64,000 bases of DNA from Eledone cirrhosa (Eukaryota; Mollusca; Cephalopoda; Octopoda; Eledonidae): assembly GCA_964016885.1 (NCBI GenBank), contig OZ024743.1, positions 175,943,074-176,007,073 of the forward strand, given 5' to 3'. Numbering within the stretch: the stretch's first letter is position 1; every line of letters starts with the position of its first letter. Positions 25,101 to 37,900 of this stretch are shown here, piece after piece. Under the pieces are notes generated by a model. The model saw only the letters and a program-made list of their open reading frames with translations. It did no database searches and was not told the DNA's origin. The position numbers and the translations under genes are program-made.

Positions 25101-26161
25101 GTAACAACAGCAGTAGTAACAACAACAGTAGCAGTAGTAACAACCCAGTAACTGTAGTAATAAGAGCATTAACATTAGAGACAGTAGCAGTAACAACAGC
25201 AGTAGTAACAGCAACAGTAGCAGTAGTAACAACCCTGTAACAGTAGTAATAACAGCATTAACATTAGACACAGTAGCAGTAACCACAGCAGTAGTAACAG
25301 CAACAGTAGCAGTAGTAACAACCCTGTAACAGTAGTAATATCAGCATTAACATTAGACACAGTAGCAGTAACAACAGCAGTAGTAACAACAACAGTAGCA
25401 GTAGTAACAACCCTGTAACAGTAGTAATAAGAGCATTAACGTTAGACACAGTAGCAGTAACAATAGCAGTAGTAACAGCAACAGTAGCAGTAGTAACAAC
25501 CCTGTAACAGTAGTAATAACAGCATTAACATTAGACACAGTAGCAGTAACAACAGCAGTAGTAACAGCAACAGTAGTAGTAGTAACAACCCTGTAACAGT
25601 AGTAATAACAGCATTAACATTAGACACAGTAGCAGTAACAACAGCAGTAGTAACAACAACAGTAGTAGTAGTAACAACCCTGTAACAGTAGTAATAACAG
25701 CATTAACATTAGACACAGTAGCAGTAACAACAGCAGTAGTAACAACAACAGTAGCAGTAGTAACAACCCTGTAACAGTAGTAATAACAGCATTAACATTA
25801 GACACAGTAGCAGTAACAACAGCAGTAGTAACAGCAACAGTAGCAGTACCAACAAGAGCAGTAACAGTAGTAATAACAGCATTAACATTAGACACAGTAG
25901 CAGTAACAACAGCAGTAGTAACAACAACAGTAGCAGTAGTAACAACCCTGTAACAGTAGTAATAACAGCATTAACATTAGACACAGTAGCAGTAACAACA
26001 GCAGTAGTAACAGCAACAGTAGCAGTAGTAACAGCAGCAGTAACAGTAGTAATAACAGCATTAACATTAGACACAGTAGCAGTAACAACAGCAGTAGTAA
26101 CAACAACAGTAGCAGTAGCAACAACCCTGTAACAGTAGTAATAACAGCATTAACATTAGAC

Positions 26162-26235
26162 ACAGTAGCAGTAACAACAGCAGTAGTAGTAGTAACAACC
26201 CTGTAACAGTAGTAATAACAGCATTAACATTAGAC
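26162..26235. repeat. 74-bp short monomer (example of a length class)
   Basis: This unit lacks 15 bp (five triplets) between ACAGCAGTAGTA and GTAACAACCC. Related 74-bp units occur near 11.96, 13.75, 15.79, 17.59, 22.50, 24.30, 26.60, 26.76, 27.01, 29.04, 34.99 and 54.95 kb. Most are at conserved positions inside duplicated blocks. Confidence 0.85.
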
Positions 26236-27639
26236 ACAGTAGCAGTAACAACAGCAGTAGTAACAACAACAGTAGCAGTACCAACAACCCAGTAACAGTA
26301 GTAATAACAGCATTGACATTAGACACAGTAGCAGTAACAACAGCAGTAGTAACAGCAACAGTAGTAGTAGTAACAACCCAGTAACAGTAGTAATAACAGC
26401 ATTAACATTAGACACAGTAGCAGTAAAAACAGCAGTAGTAACAGCAACAGTAGTAGTAGTAACAACCCTGTAACTGTAGTAATAACAGCATTAACATTAG
26501 ACACAGTAGCAGTAACAACAGCAGTAGTAACAGCAACAGTAGCAGTACCAACAACCCAGTAACAGTAGTAATAACAGCATTAACATTAGACACAGTAGCA
26601 GTAACAACAACAGTAGTAGTAGTAACAACCCTGTAACAGTAGTAATAACAGCATTAACATTAGACACAGTAGCAGTATCAACAGCAGTAGTAACAGCAAC
26701 AGTAGTAGTAGTAACAACCCAGTAACAGTAGTAATAACAGCATTAACATTAGACACAGTAGCAGTAACAACAACAGTAGTAGTAGTAACAACCCTGTAAC
26801 AGTAGTAATAACAGCATTGACATTAGACACAGTAGCAGTAACAACAGCAGTAGTAACAGCAACAGTAGTAGTAGTAACAACCCTGTAACTGTAGTAATAA
26901 CAGCATTAACATTAGACACAGTAGCAGTAACAACAGCCGTAGTAACAGCAACAGTAGCAGTACCAACAACCCAGTAACAGTAGTAATAACAGCATTAACA
27001 TTAGACACAGTAGCAGTAACAACAACAGTAGTAGTAGTAACAACCCAGTAACAGTAGTAATAACAGCATTAACATTAGACACAGTAGCAGTATCAACAGC
27101 AGTAGTAACAGCAACAGTAGTAGTAGTAACAACCCAGTAACAGTAGTAATAACAGCATTAACATTAGACACAGTAGCAGTATCAACAGCAGTAGTAACAG
27201 CAACAGTAGTAGTAGTAACAACCCTGTAACAGTAGTAATAACAGCATTAACATTAGACACAGTAGCAGTAACAACAGCAGCAGTAACAACAACAGTAGCA
27301 GTAGTAACAACCCTGTAACAGTAGTAATAACAGCATTAACATTAGACACAGTAGCAGTAACAACAGCAGTAGTAACAACAACAGTAGCAGTAGTAACAAC
27401 CCTGTAACAGTAGTAATAACAGCATTAACATTAGACACAGTAGCAGTAACAACAGCAGTAGTAACAGCAAAAGTAGCAGTACCAACAACCCAGTAACAGT
27501 AGTAATAACAGCATTAACATTAGACACAGTAGCAGTAACAACAGCAGTAGTAACAGCAACAGTATCAGTAGTAACAACCCTGTAACAATAGTAATAACAG
27601 CATTAACATTAGACACAGTAGCAGTAACAACAACAGTAG

Positions 27640-27715
27640 TAACAGCAACAGTAGCAGTAGTAACAACAGCAGTAGTAACAGCAACAGTAGCAGTAGTAAC
27701 AACTCTGTAACAGTA
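27640..27715. repeat. Monomer with an extra 36-bp module
   Basis: A 36-bp half-unit beginning GTAACAACAGCAGTAGTAAC is duplicated here, giving a monomer of about 125 bp. The same expansion is seen near 28.57, 36.05, 36.97 and 61.37 kb. The first four fit the 8.4-kb duplication; the 61.37-kb case is an independent instance with a GTACC neighbour. Confidence 0.8.
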
Positions 27716-29929
27716 GTAATAACAGCATTAACATTAGACACAGTAGCAGTATCAACAGCAGTAGTAACAGCAACAGTAGTAGTAGTAACAACCCAGTAAC
27801 AGTAGTAATAACAGCATTAACATTAGACACAGTAGCAGTAACAACAGCAGTAGTAACAGCAACAGTAGCAGTACCAACAACCCAGTAACAGTAGTAATAA
27901 CAGCATTAACATTAGACACAGTAGCAGTAACAACAACAGTAGTAGTAGTAACAACCCAGTAACAGTAGTAATAACAGCATTAACATTAGACACAGTAGCA
28001 GTATCAACAGCAGTAGTAACAGCAACAGTAGCAGTAGTAACAGCAGCAGTAACACTAGTAATAACAGCATTAACTTTAGACACAGTAGCAGTAACAACAG
28101 CAGCAGTAACAACAACAGTAGCAGTAGTAACAACCCTGTAACAGTAGTAATAACAGCATTAACATTAGACACAGTAGCAGTAACAAAAGCAGTAGTAACA
28201 GCAACAGTAGCAGTAGTAACAGCAGCAGTAACAGTAGTAATAACAGCATTAACATTAGACACAGTAGCAGTAACAACAGCAGTAGTAACAACAACAGTAG
28301 CAGTAGTAACAACCCTGTAACAGTAGTAATAACAGCATTAACATTAGACACAGTAGCAGTAACAACAGCAGTAGTAACAGCAAAAGTAGCAGTACCAACA
28401 ACCCAGTAACAGTAGTAATAACAGCATTAACATTAGACACAGTAGCAGTAACAACAGCAGTAGTAACAGCAACAGTATCAGTAGTAACAACCCTGTAACA
28501 GTAGTAATAACAGCATTAACATTAGACACAGTAGCAGTAACAACAACAGTAGTAACAGCAACAGTAGCAGTAGTAACAACAGCAGTAGTAACAGCAACAG
28601 TAGCAGTAGTAACAACTCTGTAACAGTAGTAATAACAGCATTAACATTAGACACAGTAGCAGTAACAACAGCAGTAGTAACAACAACAGTAGCAGTAGTA
28701 ACAACCCTGTAACAGTAGTAATAACAGCATTAACATTAGACACAGTAGCAGTAACAACAGCAGTAGTAACAACAACAGTAGCAGTAGTAACAACAAAAGT
28801 AGCAGTAGTAGCAACCCAGTAACAGTAGTAATAACAGCATTAACATTAGACACAGTAGCAGTAACAACAGCAGTAGTAACAGCAACAGTAGTAGTAGTAA
28901 CAACCAAGTAACAGTTGTAATAACAGCATTAACATTAGACACAGTAGCAGTATCAACAGCAGTAGTAACAGCAACAGTAGTAGTAGTAACAACCCAGTAA
29001 CAGTAGTAATAACAGCATTAACATTAGACACAGTAGCAGTAACAACAGCAGTAGTAGTAGTAACAACCCTGTAACAGTAGTAATAACAGCATTAACATTA
29101 GACACAGTAGCAGTAACAACAGTAGCAGTAACAACAGTAGTAGTAACAGCAACAGTAGTAGTAGTAACAACCCTGTAACAGTAGTAATAACAGCAGTAAC
29201 ATTAGACACAGTAGCAGTAACAACAGTAGCAGTAACAACAGTAGTAGTAACAGCAACAGTAGTAGTAGTAACAACCCTGTAACAGTAGTAATAACAGCAT
29301 TAACATTAGACACAGTAGCAGTAACAACAGCAGTAGTAACAGCAACAGTAGTAGTAGTAACAACCCTGTAACAGTAGTAATAACAGCATTAACATTAGAC
29401 ACAGTAGCAGTAACAACAGTAGCAGTAACAACAGCAGTAGTAGTAGTAACAACCCTGTAACAGTAGTAATATCAGCATTAACATTAGACACAGTAGCAGT
29501 AACAGCAGCAGTAGTAACAGCAACAGTAGTAGTAGTAACAACCCTGTAACAGTAGTAATAACAGCATTAACATTAGACACAGTAGCAGTAACAACAGCAG
29601 TAGTAACAACAACAGTAGTAGTAGTAACAACCCAGTAACAGTAGTAATAACAACATTAACATTAGACACAGTAGCAGTAACAACAGCAGTAGTAACAACA
29701 ACAGTAGTAGTAGTAACAACCCAGTAACAGTAGTAATAACAGCATTAACATTAGACACAGTAGCAGTAACAACAGCAGTAGTAACAGCAACAGTAGCAGT
29801 AGTACCAACAGCAGTAACAGTAGTAATAACAGCATTAACATTAGACACAGTAGCAGTATCAACAGCAGTAGTAACAGCAACAGTAGTAGTAGTAACAACC
29901 CAGTAACAGTAGTAATAACAGCATTAACA

Positions 29930-32900
29930 TTAGACACAGTAGCAGTAACAACAGCAGTAGTAACAGCAACAGTAGCAGTAGTAACAACCCAGTAACAGTA
30001 GTAATAACAGCATTAACATTAGACACAGTAGCAGTAACAACAGCAGTAGTAACAACAACAGTAGTAGTAGTAACAACCCTGTAACAGTAGTAATAACAGC
30101 ATTAATATTAGACACAGTAGTAGTAACAACAGCAGTAGTAACAGCAACAGTAGCAGTAGTAACAACCCAGTAACAGTAGTAATAACAGCATTAACATTAG
30201 ACACAGTAGCAGTAACAACAGCAGTAGTAACAGCAACAGTAGTAGTAGTAACAACCCAGTAACATTAGTAATAACAGCATTAACATTAGACACAGTAGCA
30301 GTAACAACAGCAGTAGTAACAACAACAGTAGCAGTAGTAACAACAGCAGTAACAGTAGTAATAACAGCATTAACATTAGACACAGTAGCAGTAACAACAG
30401 CAGTAGTAACAGCAACAGTAGCAGTACCAACAACCCAGTAACAGTAGTAATAACAGCATTAACATTAGACACAGTAGCAGTAACAACAGCAGTAGTAACA
30501 ACAACAGTAGTAGTAGTAACAACCCTGTAACAGTAGTAATAACAGCATTAACATTAGACACAGTAGCAGTAACAACAGCAGTAGTAACAGCAACAGTAGC
30601 AGTAGTAACAACCGAGTAACAGTAGTAATAACAGCATTAACATTAGAAACAGTAGCAGTAACAACAGCAGTAGTAACAACAACAGTAGTAGTAGTAACAA
30701 CCCTGTAACAGTAGTAATAACAGCATTAATATTAGACACAGAAGCAGTAACAACAGCAGTAGTAACAGCAACAGTAGCAGTAACAACAGCAGTATTAACA
30801 GCAACAGTAGTAGTAGTAACAACAGCAGTAACAGTAGTAATAACAGCATTAACATTAGACACAGTAGCAGTATCAACAGCAGTAGTAACAACAACAGTAG
30901 CAGTAGTAACAACCCAGTAACAGTAGTAATAACAGCATTAACATTAGACACAGTAGCAGTAACAACAGCAGTAGTAACAACAACAGTAGTAGTAGTAACA
31001 ACCCTGTAACAGTAGTAATAACAGCATTAACATTAGACACAGTAGCAGTAACAACAGCAGTAGTAACAGCAACAGTAGCAGTACCAACAACCCAGTAACA
31101 GTAGTAATAACAGCATTAACATTAGACACAGTAGCAGTAACAACAGCAGTAGTAACAACAACAGTAGTAGTAGTAACAACAGCAGTAACAGTAGTAATAA
31201 CAGCATTAACATTAGACACAGTAGCAGTAACAACAGCAGTAATAACAGCAACAGTAGTAGTAGTAACAACCCTGTAACAGTAGTAATAACAGCATTAACA
31301 TTAGACACAGTAGCAGTAACAACAGTAGCAGTAACAGCAACAGTAGTAGTAGTAACAACCCTGTAACAGTAGTAATAACAACATTAACATTAGACACAGT
31401 AGCATTAACAACAGCAGTAGTAACAACAACAGTAGTAGTAGTAACAACCCAGTAACAGTAGTAATAACAACATTAACATTAGACACAGTAGCAGTAACAA
31501 CAGCAGTAGTAACAGCAACAGTAGTAGTAGTAACAACCCAGTAACAGTAGTAATAACAGCATTAACATTAGACACAGTAGCAGTAACAACAGCAGTAGTA
31601 ACAGCAACAGTAGCAGTAGTAACAACCCAGTAACAGTAGTAATAACAGCATTAACATTAGACACAGTAGCAGTAACAACAGCAGTAGTAACAACAACAGT
31701 AGTAGTAGTAACAACCCTGTAACAGTAGTAATAACAGCATTAATATTAGACACAGTAGTAGTAACAACAGCAGTAGTAACAGCAACAGTAGCAGTAGTAA
31801 CAACCCAGTAACAGTAGTAATAACAGCATTAACATTAGACACAGTAGCAGTAACAACAGCAGTAGTAACAGCAACAGTAGTAGTAGTAACAACCCAGTAA
31901 CATTAGTAATAACAGCATTAACATTAGACACAGTAGCAGTAACAACAGCAGTAGTAACAACAACAGTAGCAGTAGTAACAACAGCAGTAACAGTAGTAAT
32001 AACAGCATTAACATTAGACACAGTAGCAGTAACAACAGCAGTAGTAACAGCAACAGTAGCAGTACCAACAACCCAGTAACAGTAGTAATAACAGCATTAA
32101 CATTAGACACAGTAGCAGTAACAACAGCAGTAGTAACAACAACAGTAGTAGTAGTAACAACCCTGTAACAGTAGTAATAACAGCATTAACATTAGACACA
32201 GTAGCAGTAACAACAGCAGTAGTAACAGCAACAGTAGCAGTAGTAACAACCGAGTAACAGTAGTAATAACAGCATTAACATTAGAAACAGTAGCAGTAAC
32301 AACAGCAGTAGTAACAACAACAGTAGTAGTAGTAACAACCCTGTAACAGTAGTAATAACAGCATTAATATTAGACACAGAAGCAGTAACAACAGCAGTAG
32401 TAACAGCAACAGTAGCAGTAACAACAGCAGTATTAACAGCAACAGTAGTAGTAGTAACAACAGCAGTAACAGTAGTAATAACAGCATTAACATTAGACAC
32501 AGTAGCAGTATCAACAGCAGTAGTAACAACAACAGTAGCAGTAGTAACAACCCAGTAACAGTAGTAATAACAGCATTAACATTAGACACAGTAGCAGTAA
32601 CAACAGCAGTAGTAACAACAACAGTAGTAGTAGTAACAACCCTGTAACAGTAGTAATAACAGCATTAACATTAGACACAGTAGCAGTAACAACAGCAGTA
32701 GTAACAGCAACAGTAGCAGTACCAACAACCCAGTAACAGTAGTAATAACAGCATTAACATTAGACACAGTAGCAGTAACAACAGCAGTAGTAACAACAAC
32801 AGTAGTAGTAGTAACAACAGCAGTAACAGTAGTAATAACAGCATTAACATTAGACACAGTAGCAGTAACAACAGCAGTAATAACAGCAACAGTAGTAGTA

Positions 32901-33120
32901 GTAACAACCCTGTAACAGTAGTAATAACAGCATTAACATTAGACACAGTAGCAGTAACAACAGTAGCAGTAACAGCAACAGTAGTAGTAGTAACAACCCT
33001 GTAACAGTAGTAATAACAACATTAACATTAGACACAGTAGCATTAACAACAGCAGTAGTAACAACAACAGTAGTAGTAGTAACAACCCAGTAACAGTAGT
33101 AATAACAACATTAACATTAG
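29930..33120. repeat. Adjacent tandem duplication, unit 1638 bp
   Basis: Copy 1 is about 29.9-31.5 kb and copy 2 about 31.5-33.1 kb. Rare variants recur at +1638 (AATATTAGACACAGTAGTAG, AACATTAGTAATAAC, AACCGAGTAAC, ATTAGAAACAG, GACACAGAAGCAG, GTAGCATTAAC). The paralogous region in the right-hand 8.4-kb copy (38.3-39.9 kb) has only one such unit. Confidence 0.85.
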
Positions 33121-34364
33121 ACACAGTAGCAGTAACAACAGCAGTAGTAACAACAACAGTAGTAGTAGTAACAACCCAGTAACAGTAGTAATAACAGCAT
33201 TAACATTAGACACAGTAGCAGTAACAACAGCAGTAGTAACAGCAACAGTAGCAGTAGCAACAACCCTGTAACAGTAGTAATAACAGCATTAACATTAGAC
33301 ACAGTAGCAGTAACAACAGCAGTAGTAACAGCAACAGTAGCAGTAGTAACAACCCAGTAACAGTAGTAATAACAGCATTAACATTAGACACAGTAGCAGT
33401 AACAACAGCAGTAGTAACAACAACAGTAGTAGAAGTAACAACCCTGTAACAGTAGTAATAACAGCATTAATATTAGACACAGTAGCAGTAACAAAAGCAG
33501 TAGTAACAGCAACAGTAGCAGTAGTAACAACCCAGTAACAGTAGTAATAACAGCATTATCATTAGACACACTAGCAGTAACAACAGCAGTAGTAACAGCA
33601 ACAGTAGTAGTAGTAACAACCCAGTAACAGTAGTAATAACAGCATTAACATTAGACACAGTAGCAGTAACAACAGCAGTAGTAACAACAACAGTAGCAGT
33701 AGTAACAACAGCAGTAACAGTAGTAAAAACAGCATTAACATTAGACACAGTAGCAGTAACAACAGCAGTAGTAACAGCAACAGTAGCAGTACCAACAACC
33801 CAGTAACAGTAGTAATAACAGCAGTAACATTAGACACAGTAGCAGTAACAACAGCAGTAGTAACAACAACAGTAGTAGTAGTAACAACCCTGTAACAGTA
33901 GTAATAACAGCATTAACATTAGACACAGTAGCAGTAACAACAGCAGTAGTAACAGCAACAGTAGCAGTAGTAACAACCGAGTAACAGTAGTAATAACAGC
34001 ATTAACATTAGACACAGTAGCAGTAACAACAGCAGTAGTAACAACAACAGTAGTAGTAGTAACAACCCTGTAACAGTAGTAATAACAGCATTAATATTAG
34101 ACACAGTAGCAGTAACAACAGCAGTAGTAACAGCAACAGTAGCAGTAGTAACAACCCAGTAACAGTAGTAATAACAGCATTAGCATTAGACACAGTAGCA
34201 GTAACAACAGCAGTAATAACAGCAACAGTAGTAGTAGTAACAACAGCAGTAACAGTAGTAATAACAGCATTAACATTAGACACAGTAGCAGTATCAACAG
34301 CAGTAGTAACAACAACAGTAGCAGTAGTAACAACCCAGTAACAGTAGTAATAACAGCATTAACA

Positions 34365-34995
34365 TTAGACACAGTAGCAGTAACAACAGCAGTAGTAACA
34401 ACAACAGTAGTAGTAGTAACAACCCTGTAACAGTAGTAATAACAGCATTAACATTAGACACAGTAGCAGTAACAACAGCAGTAGTAACAGCAACATTAGC
34501 AGTACCAACAACCCAGTAACAGTAGTAATAACAGCATTAACATTAGACACAGTAGCAGTAACAACAGCAGTAGTAACAACAACAGTAGTAGTAGTAACAT
34601 CCCTGTAACAGTAGTAATAACAGCATTAACATTAGACACAGTAGCAGTAACAACAGCAGTAGTAACAGCAACAGTAGCAGTACCAACAACCCAGTAACAG
34701 TAGTAATAACAGCATTAACATTAGACACAGTAGCAGTAACAACAGCAGTAGTAACAACAACAGTAGTAGTAGTTACAACCCTGTAACAGTAGTAATAACA
34801 GCATTAACATTAGACACAGTAGCGGTAACAAAAGCAGTAGTAACAGCAACAGTAGCAGTACCAACAACCCAGTAACAGTAGTAATAACAGCATTAACATT
34901 AGACACAGTAGCAGTAACAACAGCAGTAGTAACAGCAACAGTAGCAGTACCAACAACCCAGTAACAGTAGTAATAACAGCATTAACATTAGACAC
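34365..34995. repeat. 178-bp dimeric repeat, A-B alternation
   Basis: Monomers alternate strictly. Type A carries AACAACAGTAGTAGTAG and the CCCTG junction; type B carries GCAACAGTAGCAGTACC and the CCCAG junction. The alternation makes a 178-bp dimer repeated several times, closing with two B units. The same dimer appears at about 41.1-41.6, 43.9-44.2, 48.2-48.6, 51.0-51.4 and 57.9-58.6 kb. Confidence 0.75.
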
Positions 34996-37900
34996 AGTAG
35001 CAGTAACAACAACAGTAGTAGTAGTAACAACCCTGTAACAGTAGTAATAACAGCATTAACATTAGACACAGTAGCAGTATCAACAGCAGTAGTAACAGCA
35101 ACAGTAGTAGTAGTAACAACCCAGTAACAGTAGTAATAACAGCATTAACATTAGACACAGTAGCAGTAACAACAACAGTAGTAGTAGTAACAACCCTGTA
35201 ACAGTAGTAATAACAGCATTGACATTAGACACAGTAGCAGTAACTACAGCAGTAGTAACAGCAACAGTAGTAGTAGTAACAACCCTGTAACTGTAGTAAT
35301 AACAGCATTAACATTAGACACAGTAGCAGTAACAACAGCAGTAGTAACAGCAACAGTAGCAGTACCAACAACCCAGTAACAGTAGTAATAACAGCATTAA
35401 CATTAGACACAGTAGCAGTAACAACAACAGTAGTAGTAGTAACAACCCAGTAACAGTAGTAATAACAGCATTAACATTAGACACAGTAGCAGTATCAACA
35501 GCAGTAGTAACAGCAACAGTAGTAGTAGTAACAACCCAGTAACAGTAGTAATAAAAGCATTAACATTAGACACAGTAGCAGTATCAACAGCAGTAGTAAC
35601 AGCAACAGTAGTAGTAGTAACAACCCTGTAACAGTAGTAATAACAGCATTAACATTAGACACAGTAGCAGTAACAACAGCAGCAGTAACAACAACAGTAG
35701 CAGTAGTAACAACCCTGTAACAGTAGTAATAACAGCATTAACATTAGACACAGTAGCAGTAACAACAGCAGTAGTAACAACAACAGTAGCAGTAGTAACA
35801 ACCCTGTAACAGTAGTAATAACAGCATTAACATTAGACACAGTAGCAGTAACAACAGCAGTAGTAACAGCAAAAGTAGCAGTACCAACAACCCAGTAACA
35901 GTAGTAATAACAGCATTAACATTAGACACAGTAGCAGTAACAACAGCAGTAGTAACAGCAACAGTATCAGTAGTAACAACCCTGTAACAGTAGTAATAAC
36001 AGCATTAACATTAGACACAGTAGCAGTAACAACAACAGTAGTAACAGCAACAGTAGCAGTAGTAACAACAGCAGTAGTAACAGCAACAGTAGCAGTAGTA
36101 ACAACTCTGTAACAGTAGTAATAACAGCATTAACATTAGACACAGTAGCAGTATCAACAGCAGTAGTAACAGCAACAGTAGTAGTAGTAACAACCCAGTA
36201 ACAGTAGTAATAACAGCATTAACATTAGACACAGTAGCAGTAACAACAGCAGTAGTAACAGCAACAGTAGCAGTACCAACAACCCAGTAACAGTAGTAAT
36301 AACAGCATTAACATTAGACACAGTAGCAGTAACAACAACAGTAGTATTAGTAACAACCCAGTAACAGTAGTAATAACAGCATTAACATTAGACACAGTAG
36401 CAGTATCAACAGCAGTAGTAACAGCAACAGTAGCAGTAGTAACAGCAGCAGTAACACTAGTAATAACAGCATTAACTTTAGACACAGTAGCAGTAACAAC
36501 AGCAGCGGTAACAACAACAGTAGCAGTAGTAACAACCCTGTAACAGTAGTAATAACAGCATTAACATTAGACACAGTAGCAGTAACAAAAGCAGTAGTAA
36601 CAGCAACAGTAGCAGTAGTAACAGCAGCAGTAACAGTAGTAATAACAGCATTAACATTAGACACAGTAGCAGTAACAACAGCAGTAGTAACAACAACAGT
36701 AGCAGTAGTAACAACCCTGTAACAGTAGTAATAACAGCATTAACATTAGACACAGTAGCAGTAACAACAGCAGTAGTAACAGCAAAAGTAGCAGTACCAA
36801 CAACCCAGTAACAGTAGTAATAACAGCATTAACATTAGACACAGTAGCAGTAACAACAGCAGTAGTAACAGCAACAGTATCAGTAGTAACAACCCTGTAA
36901 CAGTAGTAATAACAGCATTAACATTAGACACAGTAGCAGTAACAACAACAGTAGTAACAGCAACAGTAGCAGTAGTAACAACAGCAGTAGTAACAGCAAC
37001 AGTAGCAGTAGTAACAACTCTGTAACAGTAGTAATAACAGCATTAACATTAGACACAGTAGCAGTAACAACAGCAGTAGTAACAACAACAGTAGCAGTAG
37101 TAACAACCCTGTAACAGTAGTAATAACAGCATTAACATTAGACACAGTAGCAGTAACAACAGCAGTAGTAACAACAACAGTAGCAGTAGTAACAACAAAA
37201 GTAGCAGTAGTAGCAACCCAGTAACAGTAGTAATAACAGCATTAACATTAGACACAGTAGCAGTAACAACAGCAGTAGTAACAGCAACAGTAGTAGTAGT
37301 AACAACCAAGTAACAGTTGTAATAACAGCATTAACATTAGACACAGTAGCAGTATCAACAGCAGTAGTAACAGCAACAGTAGTAGTAGTAACAACCCAGT
37401 AACAGTAGTAATAACAGCATTAACATTAGACACAGTAGCAGTAACAACAGCAGTAGTAGTAGTAACAACCCTGTAACAGTAGTAATAACAGCATTAACAT
37501 TAGACACAGTAGCAGTAACAACAGTAGCAGTAACAACAGTAGTAGTAACAGCAACAGTAGTAGTAGTAACAACCCTGTAACAGTAGTAATAACAGCAGTA
37601 ACATTAGACACAGTAGCAGTAACAACAGTAGCAGTAACAACAGTAGTAGTAACAGCAACAGTAGTAGTAGTAACAACCCTGTAACAGTAGTAATAACAGC
37701 ATTAACATTAGACACAGTAGCAGTAACAACAGCAGTAGTAACAGCAACAGTAGTAGTAGTAACAACCCTGTAACAGTAGTAATAACAGCATTAACATTAG
37801 ACACAGTAGCAGTAACAACAGTAGCAGTAACAACAGCAGTAGTAGTAGTAACAACCCTGTAACAGTAGTAATAACAGCATTAACATTAGACACAGTAGCA

